DNA of 64,000 nt from Albula goreensis (lineage: Eukaryota; Chordata; Actinopteri; Albuliformes; Albulidae), in NCBI GenBank assembly GCA_022829145.1, contig CM040758.1:8788128-8852127 (forward strand), given 5' to 3'. Position 1 is the first letter of the stretch, and every line of letters starts with the position of its first letter. Below, piece by piece: positions 38,311 through 51,189 of the stretch. Under the pieces are notes generated by a model. It was not told the DNA's origin and did not search any database. It saw nothing but the letters and a program-made list of their open reading frames with translations. A program made the translations under genes and the position numbers.

Positions 38311-39019
38311 TCTACCTCTATCCCTCTCACACAAAAACACAACCAGCTCTCTCCCTCTCAGTCTCTATCATGCACATAAAACATGCACTTTTCAATCCTC
38401 CCTCCTTCTGCCTCTCAATGTCTCTCTCTCTTTCCCTTTCTTTCTGTCTCTCTCTCTCAGACACCCCTCTCACTTTAGCATTGTTGTCAGGGCATTGTTA
38501 CAGCTTACAGGTGGTGCATCACCCCCTTTCTCCAGACAGAGAGCTAACTAGCTAACCAAGCTCCGTTCTGACCATCTCTTCTTAATGTCGGACATTCTCA
38601 GAAGAGGCGAACACGGTAACCTTAGGTTGAGAAATTTCACAATGTTGCTCTCCTGTGCACTCATAGCTAGATGCAGAAAGGTGAGGAAAAGAGGGGGCAG
38701 AAAGAATGGAGTTGGGGGCAATGTGAGGAGGGGGAAGGGGTAGTGTTCACAGCTGTCTCTCAGCGCCCTGGAGACACGCCTCCCAAATAAGAGAGAGGGC
38801 CTTGGGCAGGACTTGCATCGGTGATGGACGACCCGTTGGCCCAAACGAGCAACTTGGGTCATTAGATACCGGAGAGTGTGCAGAGCTGGGTGGGGGGAGG
38901 GGGAGGGGCGGTGAGACATAACGGAGCTGTCATCATCGCCCCTGCTCTGCTCCCTGCAAATGATTCCGCACAGCAAAGGTTCATGGGAAAAGAACCCTGT
39001 CCTGTAGCACATTAAAGTG

Positions 39020-39295
39020 GAGGGGCAGGGAGGGGCTGCGGCTCCATATCAGGCAATTAGACAAGGGCCCCCGTTCAGCTCCGGCAGCCCCAGGAAATTT
39101 ATGGGTCCATCGGGGAGCTCACAGGGCGATCTAATTGCTGTATTAGCTTGTAATAACACCTGTTTTAAACCCCGGCTACCGATATTTCATGGAGGAGGTA
39201 TTGTCCTTTTACGCCTGCCTCGGCAGCATTTCCGGCTAAATGGGCCAGCAATTGAGAAGGAGTGGCTTGTCGCTTCATGAGAACCGTTCTCGGTT
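39020..39295. promoter_or_regulatory. candidate conserved noncoding segment
   Basis: Unique sequence with CAGGCAATTAGAC, GCGATCTAATTGCTG, TTAGCTTGTAATAACACC and GGCCAGCAATTGAG. Composition (mixed GC with repeated ATTA/AATTG cores) is typical of deeply conserved enhancers. Confidence 0.4.
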
Positions 39296-39547
39296 TTTAT
39301 TTTCATCCAGCCATCTCACAAACTCTTCTCAGGCACACACGACACTCTGGGAAGTCTCACCCTCACAGTTACATAGGCTTCCTGATAGGCAAACGGTTCA
39401 CAGTTACAGTCCCAGGACCAGACCATAAGCAAAGTGTGAACATCTCCAGAGTACCTGTTTTCACAGGCCTGCACCTTTCAGATTGCCATCCGCCATGCTA
39501 TGCTGGACCAGAACAGTGCTTTATTACCACCTATACCACATGGGCAG

Positions 39548-39732
39548 GAGTGTGGTTCAGTGTTATGGAATAGGGTTTGTAACTCATGCCGTGTGTGTTC
39601 AGTTCCTGTTGTACTCAAGCAGAACTGCTTCAGTAAATATCCATCAGCATACATGGATTGTAAGTCCAATGTAACGAAGCTGTGTAAGTATCCTGGATGA
39701 GGGCACTTGATACATACTCAACATGCAATGTA
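39548..39732 (+). mobile_element. tRNA-headed SINE, degraded
   Basis: Contains TGTGGTTCAGTGTTATGG head-like sequence, then CTGTTGTACTCAAGCAGAAC, GCTTCAGTAAATATCCATC and TGTGTAAGTATCCTGGATGA, matching the family body and tail. Confidence 0.6.
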
Positions 39733-39770
39733 GGTTCAGCATGTCATTTCTTGGAAGATGCACGCAGTAA

Positions 39771-39880
39771 AGTGTTCATTGTCAAATCAACTCTAATGGA
39801 GTATATTTTACACTGACAGAGTGCATGTGATCCCAGTTGCCCTCATATAAAATTCTGTCAGAGTCAAATTAATACTCATG
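39771..39880 (+). mobile_element. MITE-like palindromic repeat
   Basis: AGTGTTCATTGTCAAATCAA, CTCTAATGGAGTATATTTTA, GTGATCCCAGTTGCCCTCAT and GTCAGAGTCAAATTAATACT parallel the copy at 31266. It lies 40 bp after a SINE. Confidence 0.5.
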
Positions 39881-39954
39881 AGTTTAATGAACAGCATTCT
39901 GGCCCAGGACAAAGACAGGCTCTATATTATATCCAGACCCATGGTGCAACAGTA

Positions 39955-40300
39955 TAAGCGTTCGCAGAGGAGCGGGTCGCTGAGCAGGCGAGGGGGGCGA
40001 GTCTTGATCCTCGGGGGCAATTTACAAAGCGCCGCCTCATCCCAAAGCAACGCCACCGAACAGGCCAACGAATTCCCGTCATTAGCCTCTTTTACAGGGA
40101 AAATCGACGGTCATAATTTGCATCGGGCCAGCGCCCGCGTGATTTATTTGTCGGTTTAAGGAGCGGAGGTTTGCGCGCCCATAAATCTGGTATCTCTTAA
40201 TAGGGAAGTAAAATGCACAGAATGGATGGGATGCCCCTAAATCAGGGCCCTCCTGTGTCACCCTATAAAACATCTTATGCTTATTTTCTATTGGCGGGGG
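39955..40300. promoter_or_regulatory. candidate conserved noncoding segment with octamer
   Basis: A CpG-retaining unique block with GGGGGCAATTTACAAAGC, CGTCATTAGCC, TCATAATTTGCATCGG (octamer 40116-40123), GTGATTTATTTGTCGG and CCCATAAATCTGG. It is bounded by a SINE/MITE pair below and a SINE above. Confidence 0.4.
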
Positions 40301-40469
40301 TGGGGGGTAATGACAGACAATAGCATAGCTCCCCAGCACAGACCAGCGCACTTCGCTCCACATGGGCAACCCTGGACATCCTGCTTTATTAAGAGCTCAC
40401 ACACCAAGTGGCAGGCCGTGGACGGCCATAGAGAGCCATACTTAACAGAGAGTTATATGTGGAGTACAG

Positions 40470-40645
40470 TCTACATTAGATTACATTAAGGCGTTTAGCA
40501 GACAGTCAAAGACAGAGAGACCTACACAGCTTGTATACATATATATTTACTGAAGCAATGCAGGTGTAGTCCCTTGCTCAAAGATAAAGCAGTGGTTTAC
40601 CTGGTAATCAAATCTGTAATCACTGATTACCCCATTACACGATAC
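40470..40645 (-). mobile_element. tRNA-headed SINE
   Basis: Plus strand begins GATTACATTAAGGCGTTTAG, the reverse complement of the tail CTAAACGCCTTAATGTAATC. It goes on with TTTACTGAAGCAATGCAGG and ends in a reverse B box GGTAATCAAATCTG. Confidence 0.75.
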
Positions 40646-41338
40646 TGCTGTCAGAACCCTGTAACCTAACGTTTGACAAGCACTTGACACTGAGGTGGAC
40701 CCTTGCACGGTATACCCCATGGTATACCTTCAGTCACAGTTTCTGTAAGAACTAGGTACAGTACAGTTCCATGAACAATTATTACTGTACTTCTGAAGGA
40801 AGAATTAACATATGAAAACAGGGGACATGTGTACCTGGGGGAGTAGGGAGTGTGGGTTTGGTAAGAGCGAGGTGGAGCTAGAGTATGATTTTAAGAGGCA
40901 GTTAGACCATTATTTTCATATAGAGTTAGCTTATGATTTTGAGAGGGGGTTATATTGGACAGTGGACATAGAATTGTAACTGTAACTGCTGGAGAGTTAG
41001 AGTCGGGTGGTTGGACATTTTAATAAACTGCAAAGCAATGAAAGCTATAGTTCTAACAGTTGGGAGCTCAAATACGCCTACCTAAGTTGCCACAGGAAAG
41101 AAGTAATATCTGACATTAGGCCATTGGAGACAGACAAAATGGGTCAGTTTCTCTGCCAACACAAAGTTTATTAATGAATTTAAACTCCTGCCAGAAGAAT
41201 TCCACCAAACCTTGGCAATACTGCAGATTTAAACAGGATGTAACCCCTCATATGATCTATAATAGCAGCAAATACAAAAACTGTCACCTCACCTCATTAT
41301 GAGTGTTTGAAGAGTAAAAGCTCTCCAGCTTTGCATAA

Positions 41339-41388
41339 AGTCAGTCAGTCAGTCAGTCAGTCAGACAGGCAGGCAGGCAGGCAGGCAG
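41339..41388. repeat. (CAGT)n-(CAGG)n compound tetranucleotide
   Basis: About six AGTC units change into five CAGG units, a cleanly segmented compound microsatellite. Confidence 0.95.
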
Positions 41389-42160
41389 TGAGTGAATGGA
41401 GGCTGGCAGGTGCCGTGCCATGTGTTGGGGTGATTAGCCCTTTTTCTCAGTGCATAACAAAATGCTCAGAGGTGACCCGCTCTCTGCTGGCTCCCGGCGC
41501 GGGACAATCAGGAGCCCGCCAAGGCTGGGAGAGGTGAGAGGACATTCGGGACAGGGCCAGGGGAAGGGGTGGGGGGAGGTGTGACCTCGCGCTTCCAGAG
41601 AAGCCGGCTCATTCCAGCTCCACCCCCCACACCCCGCACCCCCACCCTGGACCTGGGCCCAGGCAGATTTAGAGACGACCCACAGAAACCTCACTCATTT
41701 TTTTTGGAAGAGGTCGCGCCGCCCAGACCGACACCCCAACGGCATCGCCCAGGCCAAGGAACGCCGAACCTCCAGAAACCCGACCTGTGTCATTGCCCGA
41801 GCCAGGAAAATCCCAGGATGCTTTGCTCCCTACGGGCGTGGCAACGCTGTGCATAAATCAGCGCTCCCCACCCGCCGTCTCAGGTCTCAGCGGCTGCCGT
41901 CCCTGGCCCTCATCAAACACGGCCCACGTGTCATCGCAGTGTCGAGGACATAACAAATACCTCACCCCAGGTATTGATCGCTATGCTCCACGGATACCTG
42001 CGGTCTCTGTGTAACTGGAATACACCCAAACTCTAGGCCTATGTTACCAATACCCCTTATGTGTGAAAGGGCGTCAATGACATATTGCCATTTTCCCCTA
42101 TGAAAATCGACTCTAGGTAATTCCCAGTAGTGGAAATATATATATGCCTGTACAAATAAA

Positions 42161-42209
42161 TATATATATATATGCTCAAAGACACATACTTGAGCGTATA
42201 TGTATATAT
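42161..42209 (+). repeat. hairpin with 19-bp stem
   Basis: Arms 42161-42179 and 42190-42209 (ATGCTCAA versus TTGAGCGTA plus alternating AT) pair along their length with two G-U wobbles on the plus strand and a 10-base loop. Part of a larger TA-rich stretch. Confidence 0.6.
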
Positions 42210-43461
42210 GGTATGCACATGGCAGATTTATTCTGCCTGGCTAATGGCCATGCTTTATATATGTATATATCCATTGCAAAGTGGGATATATTTTTCATTC
42301 AGTTTTCATCAAAAATAATGTTCCTCTGGGAGCAACAGTGACCTGAGCACACCAGCACTGTACATTGTTTCCTCTGTGAACACTGTTTCTGTTCTTACTT
42401 TCATATGAGGAAGCATCTGAAGAATGCCTATGGATTGAATATGGGGTCATGCCTCACCAGTGACTCCTCCAAAACCAGCAAAAAGGCTGTTCATGTACCC
42501 AGCCACCTCACAGCAGGCTCACAGTCTTGCTAGCTTAACATTGCTGCACAGTTACAGACCTCACAGACTGGGCTCATCTGAGCTGCTTCATTGCAGTTGT
42601 CAGAGTATGCACTCTTTGGCTTGATTAAAAATAAATACATCAGGAAAGGACTGCCTGAGACCAAGAGGGAATCTGATTATTCTTCACCTCTGATAAGAAA
42701 AAGGTTTCTCGGTATCGATTGCGGGCGTTCTCTTTTCTACATAAACAGTGTCAGGTTCAAGAGGCCATGCAAGGCCAAGCTCTGCATATTCCCTATGCTG
42801 GAATTATACAGAGAATCTCTGGATTAAAGACCATTTTAAACATGGGCCTGATAATGAATATGCAAACACCAAACACAGTGAGGTCTGGTGGATGAGATGA
42901 TATAGGGAAATGGGGGTGGGAGGCAATTATCTTACTTAAGCTTTTCAAGTTATTTGACAGAACACAGAATTCATTTTAATTTAGGGATCAATACTGGTCT
43001 CCACAGTTTCCCATCATCCTTTGTTCTCCTATTAAAGCACAAATTCTTACTTTTGGAACTCAAGTGTTGAACTGCAGAGCTAGAAAACGACACTGGATAT
43101 TCAAGATGCAAAATGTTTTTCAACTTTTTGCCATAGTTTGCATTAAACGCTACATTCTCAAAAAGCAGTCTGCAACGATCTTTAAAATGTATTTGCTGCT
43201 GTATAGTAGGTGATCCAAGAGTAAAATGATGTAACAAAGGGTGTGTCCAGAAGCAGCAAGTAACATATTTAAGTCAAAGGCACACCTTACACAATCACCC
43301 AATCAGAAGACAGTTTCTCAGTAACTCAAGATCAACTATTGGTGACCCAGTAGACGAATAGCTAAGGATAGCTAAATCAAAGATGGGGAGACAATTGTAA
43401 TGAATTATTTTCAGGTTTGTTTATTGTTTGAACAATAAAGGAGGGAAAGCCTGTTGTCCTA

Positions 43462-43590
<129 letters not shown>

Positions 43591-44509
43591 TCATATACAA
43601 AGATATTCATATACAAATGCTTATACTTTTCATACATAAATACGGATACAACAGGCCTCCCCAACAGCATTAGATAGGAGCAAGCCAAGAGTATAACACA
43701 GTCTGTACAGCAGGTGTGAATATCATGCATTTAGTATTTGTTCATTGTCTCCATGTAAAAGGCCATTACTACCCTTTGAAGGAGCCTTTTGTTTCACAAT
43801 GCCTGTAACTGTGAGTGTACAGCAGTGATTCTGATTAATTGAAAGGAGTGACTGATAACCTGTTTAAGATCACCTCATCTAGTTTCCTGGGTCACAACTG
43901 GTTGAGGAGTTTGAGGTGAATAGAAAACCCCAGCAGGCCTTGCAGCTCTATGACCACATTTTGAAGACCACTGATGTTGAGTGTCAAAGCTTAGCTACAA
44001 AGTAACTCCCACAACTGGGGATTGGATACACCAAACTTTCATCAGTGTTGCATCAGAACCGGCAACATGTTAAAATGTTTGGCAACTGTATGCATCCAAA
44101 AATTAAACACCCTCTTTCTTTTGAGAAGGTGACTAACATTAGGCAACCTGCTTGAAAATTCAGGTCTTGTCAAACTAATTGCTATTTCTAAATGTCAGCT
44201 TTTATGTCTTAAATATTTTACAAATATTTTGGGCAGGTTGCATAAAATTTAAAAGACACAAAAAGATTATCTTTTGCTGTTAAAATAAATTGCCTATAAA
44301 TATAACATTGATTTATTTTGTCAGGCACCATGTGGATGTCCATGACAGAGGTAGTTTTTTGTGTGGGGAGGCTTTACAAATAAGAATCGAAATTGTAGGT
44401 CGAGTAAGAAAGGTTTCTATTTTTTCTTCAGGACGGGGAAGGGAAAGGGCACGTCCATGAATGAATGTGTTCAGTAATGTCATTTTTTAGGTTGTGGAAC
44501 TGAAATCAC

Positions 44510-44860
44510 AGCTGAGCAGAGTCCTCTCACTCTCCTCAGCTCCGTCTGTCCAGCTGGCTTGAGGTCCGGTCAAGGTCACCCAGCCGGCCGGTGACAGCTT
44601 GGACAGCACCCAGAGGTGCCCTGGCACGGAGCCCTCCTGCCCCCGCCCTGCCCGATGCCACCGGCCCCCGACCATCGGGTCCTGCAGTAGCACGTGGCGT
44701 CCAGCGTACACGCCTGCCCACGACGTGACGTGGTCACCTCTCATGCTGCCAGCAAATCATCAAGTGACCGATGCAAATGAGCACGTTATCAATGACATCA
44801 CCCGAGAACACCTCATACCTTCCCTGTCGGGCTTGAGAGTTTTTATGTTAAAACCATCTC
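44510..44860. promoter_or_regulatory. intron 5 GC-rich block and octamer segment
   Basis: A GC-rich block has an 85-codon minus-strand open frame (44744-44487, ending TTT-stop) with no recognisable domain. It is followed by GACGTGACGTGGTCACC and CCGATGCAAATGAGC (octamer 44771-44778). It is most likely regulatory rather than coding. Confidence 0.25.
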
Positions 44861-46012
44861 GCCTTTTTTATTTATTGGTATCTACTGCATACTGCCTTAT
44901 AATCTCTTATGCCTTTAATTGTTCCCATTGCTGTTTTCTTTCAGACAGACATTTTATTGCTATGTTTGTTTTTAAAGGCCTGCTTGATTCATTTTGATGC
45001 TTTTCAGCTGATAAATCATATGATGCAGTTTGACAATGGCGTTACGCAACTACCCAAGTCCTTAAATCGGAGTGTCAGTAAAAGTATTAGTATTTTGTCT
45101 TGTCTGTTTGTCTTACGCCCTCCAAAAATTATTTCCCATGTGCCATGACATATGTTCTTGCATATTTTGCAAATTTACTGTAACTATCCATTTCAACAAC
45201 TCCCTGCCCCTGTTTTTTTTGGAGTACTAATTCAAGAAAACAAGGAAATAAAATATGTTGGCGGGGACCTTTATCATACTTCACATTACATTTTATTTGT
45301 AGCGTGAAGGACAGGAATCACATAAATGGTACATTATACAATGAGAGAATGCTCTAAATGAAATTAATAAATGAATTAACTGATAGACAAGACGCAACTC
45401 ATTATATTCACTTCAATATGTTCCATGACCAGGACAAACATACTTCGGCCATGGTAGTGATTTGATTCAAACTATTTTAACACTTACCTTCTGAAAAACT
45501 ACCTTAAAAAGATACTTCAAATCACAATCGCAGACAGGCAGACCAACCTTAAAAACACCTCACACTGCATATGTTGCGAAAGCAGACAAACTTGAAATGT
45601 CACTCCCAAGGAAAGAAGGTTTCAGATCACAATCTTATTAGCCTCTCCTTATAAATCCTTATGTCTATTAATTGAACAGAATATATAAATGTATCTGAAG
45701 CTAAGAAAAACACAGGTAACAGGTTAAATGGAGTTTTATATTAAAGTCCTATTTTAAATTGACCTCCAGGTAACGGTATTCGTCTATTCATATTCTAAAA
45801 AAGAATCATATTGCATGACCTGAATAGACTAATTATCCTCTTATATGCAATCCTCTTCACCCTTGCCGCAGTGAATGTTAACGGACAGATTTTATGCAGA
45901 AACTCCAACATGCAAAATTAACAGGCTTTATGAATCATTTAACACATTTGTTTCATTCGTAAGTGGGAAGAATATAAACTAGACCCTGTGTTGTTGTTTT
46001 TTTCATCCCTCT

Positions 46013-46059
46013 TTGTGTGTGTGTGAGTGTGTGTTTGCGTGTGTATGTGTGTGTGTGAC
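46013..46059. repeat. (GT)n imperfect microsatellite in intron 5
   Basis: GTGTGTGTGAGTGTGTG and GTGTATGTGTGTG units. Confidence 0.9.
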
Positions 46060-46420
46060 TGTTGCCATAGATCGTGCCACCATAATTTATTCCCCCAGCA
46101 GTGTGGACCATTAGCAATGGTTCCAGGAGACCAATTAGGATTGGAAACCCTACAGTGCGGCTGTGGTGACAGCCCCCTCAAACTGCCAGAGAGGTGTTAT
46201 AAACAAACAGGACCCCAGGAGCACATGGGCTCCCCCTAGGGGCCAGGGCCCCACAGACGTGAAAACAACCCTTGGCAACACGTCTGTAATGCCTTCTTAA
46301 TGGCATTCCCCTGTGCCCTGCCGAGCTAAGGGCCCACCAGGCTAATGCTCAGGAACACTCAACTCCACAGGGGCCTGTCGAGTGGCCTCTCCAACAACAC
46401 TCACACGTTTGCTGGCGTGT
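46060..46420. promoter_or_regulatory. intron 5 candidate conserved segment
   Basis: Unique sequence after the GT tract with CATAATTTATTCCC, GACCAATTAGGATTGG, TAATGCCTTCTTAATGG and GGCTAATGC. Several homeodomain cores occur in a GC-balanced context. A regulatory role is inferred. Confidence 0.3.
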
Positions 46421-46673
46421 ATCTGAACCTGGGGGCTAGTCTATGGATCCAGACAAGGACGGTGCACTGAACAGCTCGCAAGCCACAGAAAAGGGTTTTG
46501 AGATCAATGTAAGCTGATAATAGCACATCTTTTTTTTGTTTTTTGGGGGGAAATTTAAAAGAAAAGAGGTTACCAATGATGATTTGGTTTGTTCATTCGT
46601 TTTCAAGTTTGGTTTAAACTTGCTCCTTCATCAGTTTATTTTTTTCATGGAAAACCTTACAAATCTGTTTTTT

Positions 46674-46726
46674 GTTATTATTATTATTATTATTTGTTTT
46701 TTTTTAATTATTATTATTATTATCAA
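46674..46726. repeat. (TTA)n with T-run in intron 5
   Basis: Two ATT/TTA runs separated by a TTTTTTTTT stretch. Confidence 0.9.
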
Positions 46727-46839
46727 CATACAAAATGACAACCTGATCAGCTTCACTGTCTTATAATGTCTATGCCAAGCACTGTAGGTAGTACACATAA
46801 TCAAATCCATCTGTTATCTTCAATAAAGAGAAAAATGAC

Positions 46840-47120
46840 TCAGATAATTCTGCGATGGCCCATTAGTCTGGCTGACAGAGAAAGTGTTGTCACACGGCCG
46901 GTGAGGAACCAAGTTCCTGAATCACAAAGAATGATGAGAAGCAGAGATGGATTTTCCGGCCGAGGGTCTGTTCTCAGAGAGCGACTGCTGTAATTACCAA
47001 AAGCACAGCCGGGGCTGAAGCCACAGCTAATGACATGCAGCAATCTGGCCTGCCTGAAAGCTGCGGGGAGCTCATGGCACCCTCTCCAACCGGCGCCCAG
47101 TGCCAAACTGGCAGCCAGCC
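46840..47120. promoter_or_regulatory. intron 5 candidate conserved segment
   Basis: GC-balanced unique sequence with GCCCATTAGTCTGGC, TGTAATTACC and GCTAATGACATGC. The overlapping short open frames on both strands show no family signature. Confidence 0.25.
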
Positions 47121-47599
47121 TCTACAAACCATGGCACGGTCTTCCACTGCGTTCCCTGTCTTTCTCCTTCTGAGTCCATACAGCATTACGTTAGCTCTTC
47201 AGTCACTCTTCTTCTCCTCCACAAACTACCTCCTGACACACACTCCCCTCTCCCCGCTCCCTACCACCTCCTCCACACAAGGTGTAAAATACTTCTTACA
47301 GCAGCACCCTAAAAATATACTCTGCAGTCTTACACTTGGCCAGCGACATCGCAAATGATGTTATCAACGCCGACCGACTTATGATCTCTTAAACTCTCCA
47401 TACACCCATCAAAAACAGCTCTACTCATTTTTAGCTTGGTATTATGGATCCAGAATATAAAGTACAGGTATAAAGTTCATAATTCCGAAGCATAAAAAGT
47501 ATGATATGTAGAACATTGTGCCATTATGAAGGATTTTCCATTTCATCGTGGGGAGAGAAAACCTGCTTCTGTAGATTCAAGCACAAAATGATGATAACT

Positions 47600-47710
47600 T
47601 CTAAAATGATCATTTAAAAAGCCTTTCATAAAGCATATGTAACACCTCTATAAGCTTGGCATTACCATTCTATAAAGTGTTTATAGCAAGTGTTATAATG
47701 TATATATACA
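47600..47710. repeat. short palindromic dispersed-type repeat
   Basis: GCCTTTCATAAAGCATATGT, AACACCTCTATAAGCTTGGC and CTATAAAGTGTTTATAGC contain internal inverted copies of TATAAAG. It looks like a decayed non-autonomous element; no second copy was seen here. Confidence 0.35.
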
Positions 47711-47910
47711 GTGTTTCACGGTACGATGCAGTTTAATTCAGGTTCATATTCATGTTTTTATGTATTATTATAACTATTACTAGTAGTAACATCATATAAA
47801 AAGTTAATTATAGGCACATGACAGGACAGTACCTCCTTGTTACAGTGCGCTGGTTTAACCATACACTGCAGGTCAGTAACCAGGCAGCTTCATCGGGGGA
47901 AAGACTCTCA

Positions 47911-48024
<114 letters not shown>

Positions 48025-48669
48025 TCACTTTATCTCACTACCAACTGGTATTGATATACACCACCTGCAGGGATTTATTTAATAATTCCTCTGCACAATA
48101 TCCATGCAAATTGAGACAGACATTGAGACAGACTGCAGACTACCAAGACTGACCTATTTTCCATGGTTTACAATTTATAATTAGGAATCCACTTGTGTAT
48201 GTAAGCACACCTTGAACTCAGAATAACCTTCCTGAAAAAAGTAAGTGTTGGTAAACGAACCTGAGGGAAATGTATATCCTAATCGTATGTGCAACCGAAA
48301 ATGTTCACTGGGCTTATTCTTCTTCGCGCTTCAAGGATGAACATTCAAAATGGAAGGGTGAATTTTCATTTTGTCACAAGAAAGAAATATGAACAAGGGG
48401 TCCCGCTTGAGGGACACAAGAAGGAAAGGGCCCAGGGCGCCCATTCTCCCACTGATTTCTGTTACTGTGTGGAGGGGGGCCTCTCCATTGCCATCCATCA
48501 CTGAGCAATCTCGCCAGGATGTGAAGAAGGATGATAACTACATATTAACAGGGAGGAGAAATGTATTTCTCCCTCGTCTTCACACCCCCAGGGCTTTCAA
48601 AGGGGAGAGGGGGAGGGGTTCACCACCAACACTAAACCCCCACCCCACACCTCTCCACCCCTCCAGTGG

Positions 48670-48960
48670 TCAACTGGTCTCATGAACTTGACCAGTTCCC
48701 CGAGGGAGCGATATTTTTTCTGATAACGACCACTTTTGCATTATTGATCCAGGGGCCATGAAGGCCCCTCTTCCTTATTAACAACTTCCAATTTCACCAG
48801 AGGGATGGGAAATCCAGGGGGGGCCAACGGAGGGGAGGGGTCGATAATATTCATATGTAACGGCTGTATCTGTCAGAGACGAGGGTCACAATGTGGAGGA
48901 ATGGTCTGACGGCTGGCCCTTTGCGGAAGCAGCACTATAGGGATCAGACACTATGGAGGG
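48670..48960. promoter_or_regulatory. intron 4 candidate conserved segment
   Basis: A unique segment with GATAACGACC, TGCATTATTGATCC, CTTATTAACAAC and GTCGATAATATTCATATG. It is GC-shifted relative to its surroundings and free of repeats. A regulatory role is inferred. Confidence 0.35.
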
Positions 48961-51189
48961 TGTGGAAAGCATCTGGCTCTGATGATTACACTAATCACAC
49001 ATAATTCTTTAACTACAGGTAGAAAAAATTAATGAATAGGGTCATTTTAACTATGTATCTTTTGAAGTTGCTGTATGTGAATATCAGTATGATCCGTCCA
49101 ATTTTTAAAATGTAGTAGCACCATATTCTGACAAATATTGAATATAAACTTAATTTTCAGACATTCATCAGTGTCATCTTTTCCTCTGGCCATCACACAT
49201 GGTTGCTTAATGTTTCAGTGATACATAAGGTTGGACTTCATGTGTAAAGTTTCTATTCTTGACTCAGTTAAGACAGCTCCATCTTATGTATTAAAGTACG
49301 GACAGACGTGTACACTATCGATGGCTTCCAAAACATTCCCCATCCTCAAAAAATCAGTGTATGTTCAACCTTTTAACCCAGCTGTCCCTTTAATGAATTT
49401 TTGTGTTGGTTTTCAGGGCGTTCACAGCATTGTGTGTCAGAGTTCTGTACATGCAGCTGTTGGGAGGAGCTCCTGTCTGTGCGTTTCCATGGAGCAGTGT
49501 CAGGGACATTGGGGCAGTGACAGGATGGGGAGGGGGGGTGGCGTGGGGCTCGTAGGGTCAGATCCGGAGGTGAGATGACCATAGGGCCTCTGGGACACCC
49601 TAGGGCCCCCATTGGCTGGTTGACCTTCGGGGTGGTCCTCATTCCGGACACTCAATTTCTGGTAGAATGTCTGAATGAACTTGTTTACATTTCTGCCCTT
49701 GGTTACCTGGCTGAGCCAGTTTAATAGGTGGGAGCATGACTAGCAAGGACAACTATTGGGTAACAGCTGGAAGAAGCTGTGTAAGAGCAATTGTAACACC
49801 GTTCCCCCTGGCATACATCAACCAAAACAGATGCAGGCCACAACCGCTAAAATGTAACTTCTCAACCTGAACCGTTTGTCACATGAGGCTTCCATCTGAT
49901 CACGCTCAGCACCTTGGGGATGCAATCTGAGACGCAACCGGGCCATGATCTTAACAAACTTGGCATTTAATTGAGTGTAAGTAATCCCTGAGAAATCACT
50001 GTCCTCCCATGGAGAAGCTGGAGCTGCTCCCGTAGTTTCTCAGGGATTTGTTTCATTTCTTAGACCTGAAAGTTGCCTTGAGGACTACATGGTCTTATTT
50101 AAGCATCCCTGTGGATGCCATTTTGTGTCACAGAGGGCGTTGCTTCCCCCTGCACAGTTAAATAACAATTACCATAGCTCTGATGAAGTGTGTCAAAATG
50201 GCAAGGTTGAGAACATTGAAACTATCTTTTTGACAATCTGTGTCTCCATGTTTCCAGGGAACTTTTCCAGTATTTTCATATTTCTCAGAACATATTTCTG
50301 GGGACACCCCCAAAGTGATTTTTGATTTGTGATCATTGACTTCACTTCAGATGGTAAACATGAGGAATTCTGGAACTAAATCAAAACAGCCAATCAACTG
50401 CCACTCACAAACAACAAGCTTGGTTACATATTAACAGGCAACAAAATTAACTGGAAGCATATGCTAAGATCTCCACACCCATGTCAAGGACACTGGAGTG
50501 ACGTGAGGACAGCTGAACATAGACACCCTTGTGCAATATCCCAAATGTGCACCGCATAAACACAACTTACAATTACACCTCCAATGTTTTTAATGATAAC
50601 AGAAGGTGTAGTCAAGCCCATCCTGAGAACGTTAAAGGCACTTAATTCAGGAGAAATGAGCAAGTGGCGCTTCCATCCCTGCAGGTCTGTATTCTGCTAG
50701 CCCTGCTTTGGGTAGCTGAAGAAGACACCGCTGCCTTGACATACTTTCAGACTTAGTCTCCTTTTTAGCATCAGAGGCAGCAAAGTTTCCCCCACCGCCT
50801 GCCAGAAAGCGCATGACAGAGTGAGCGGGCTAGCTCTGGTGAGCTATGAGCTAGCGCTAACCAAACGCACTGCAGTTTCTCAGCCTCTGGTCTCAGCGCC
50901 CTCCCACGATGTCTGACCTACCCTGTCAGCCAAGTCTCGTCCTTAGAGGGGCACCACCTCCTACAGACCCCGCCCCCAATGCCTGCCAGGAGGCTCGAGG
51001 CTGAAGGTTAGTGGAGCAGGTTATCATCATGACCTCTCCATTTGTAAAGCCCCTCTCTTGCTGGCCAGGCTTGCTCAGAGAAGTGAGCTGCTTCTGCTCC
51101 GGCCATCTAGAATGCAGGCTTACATTTTGTTTGAGATTCCCCGGCAACACCACAAAACCCTCTCCACCACCCTCGCTACTTCAATGAAA

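Noticed and set aside
38548..39012. 154-residue minus-strand open frame
   Set aside because: Pro/Leu/Arg/Ser-rich composition from a GC/CT-rich stretch, no recognisable domain and no splice context; treated as chance.
41339..41388. CRISPR-like direct repeats
   Set aside because: Tetranucleotide microsatellite without spacers; the genome is a vertebrate's.
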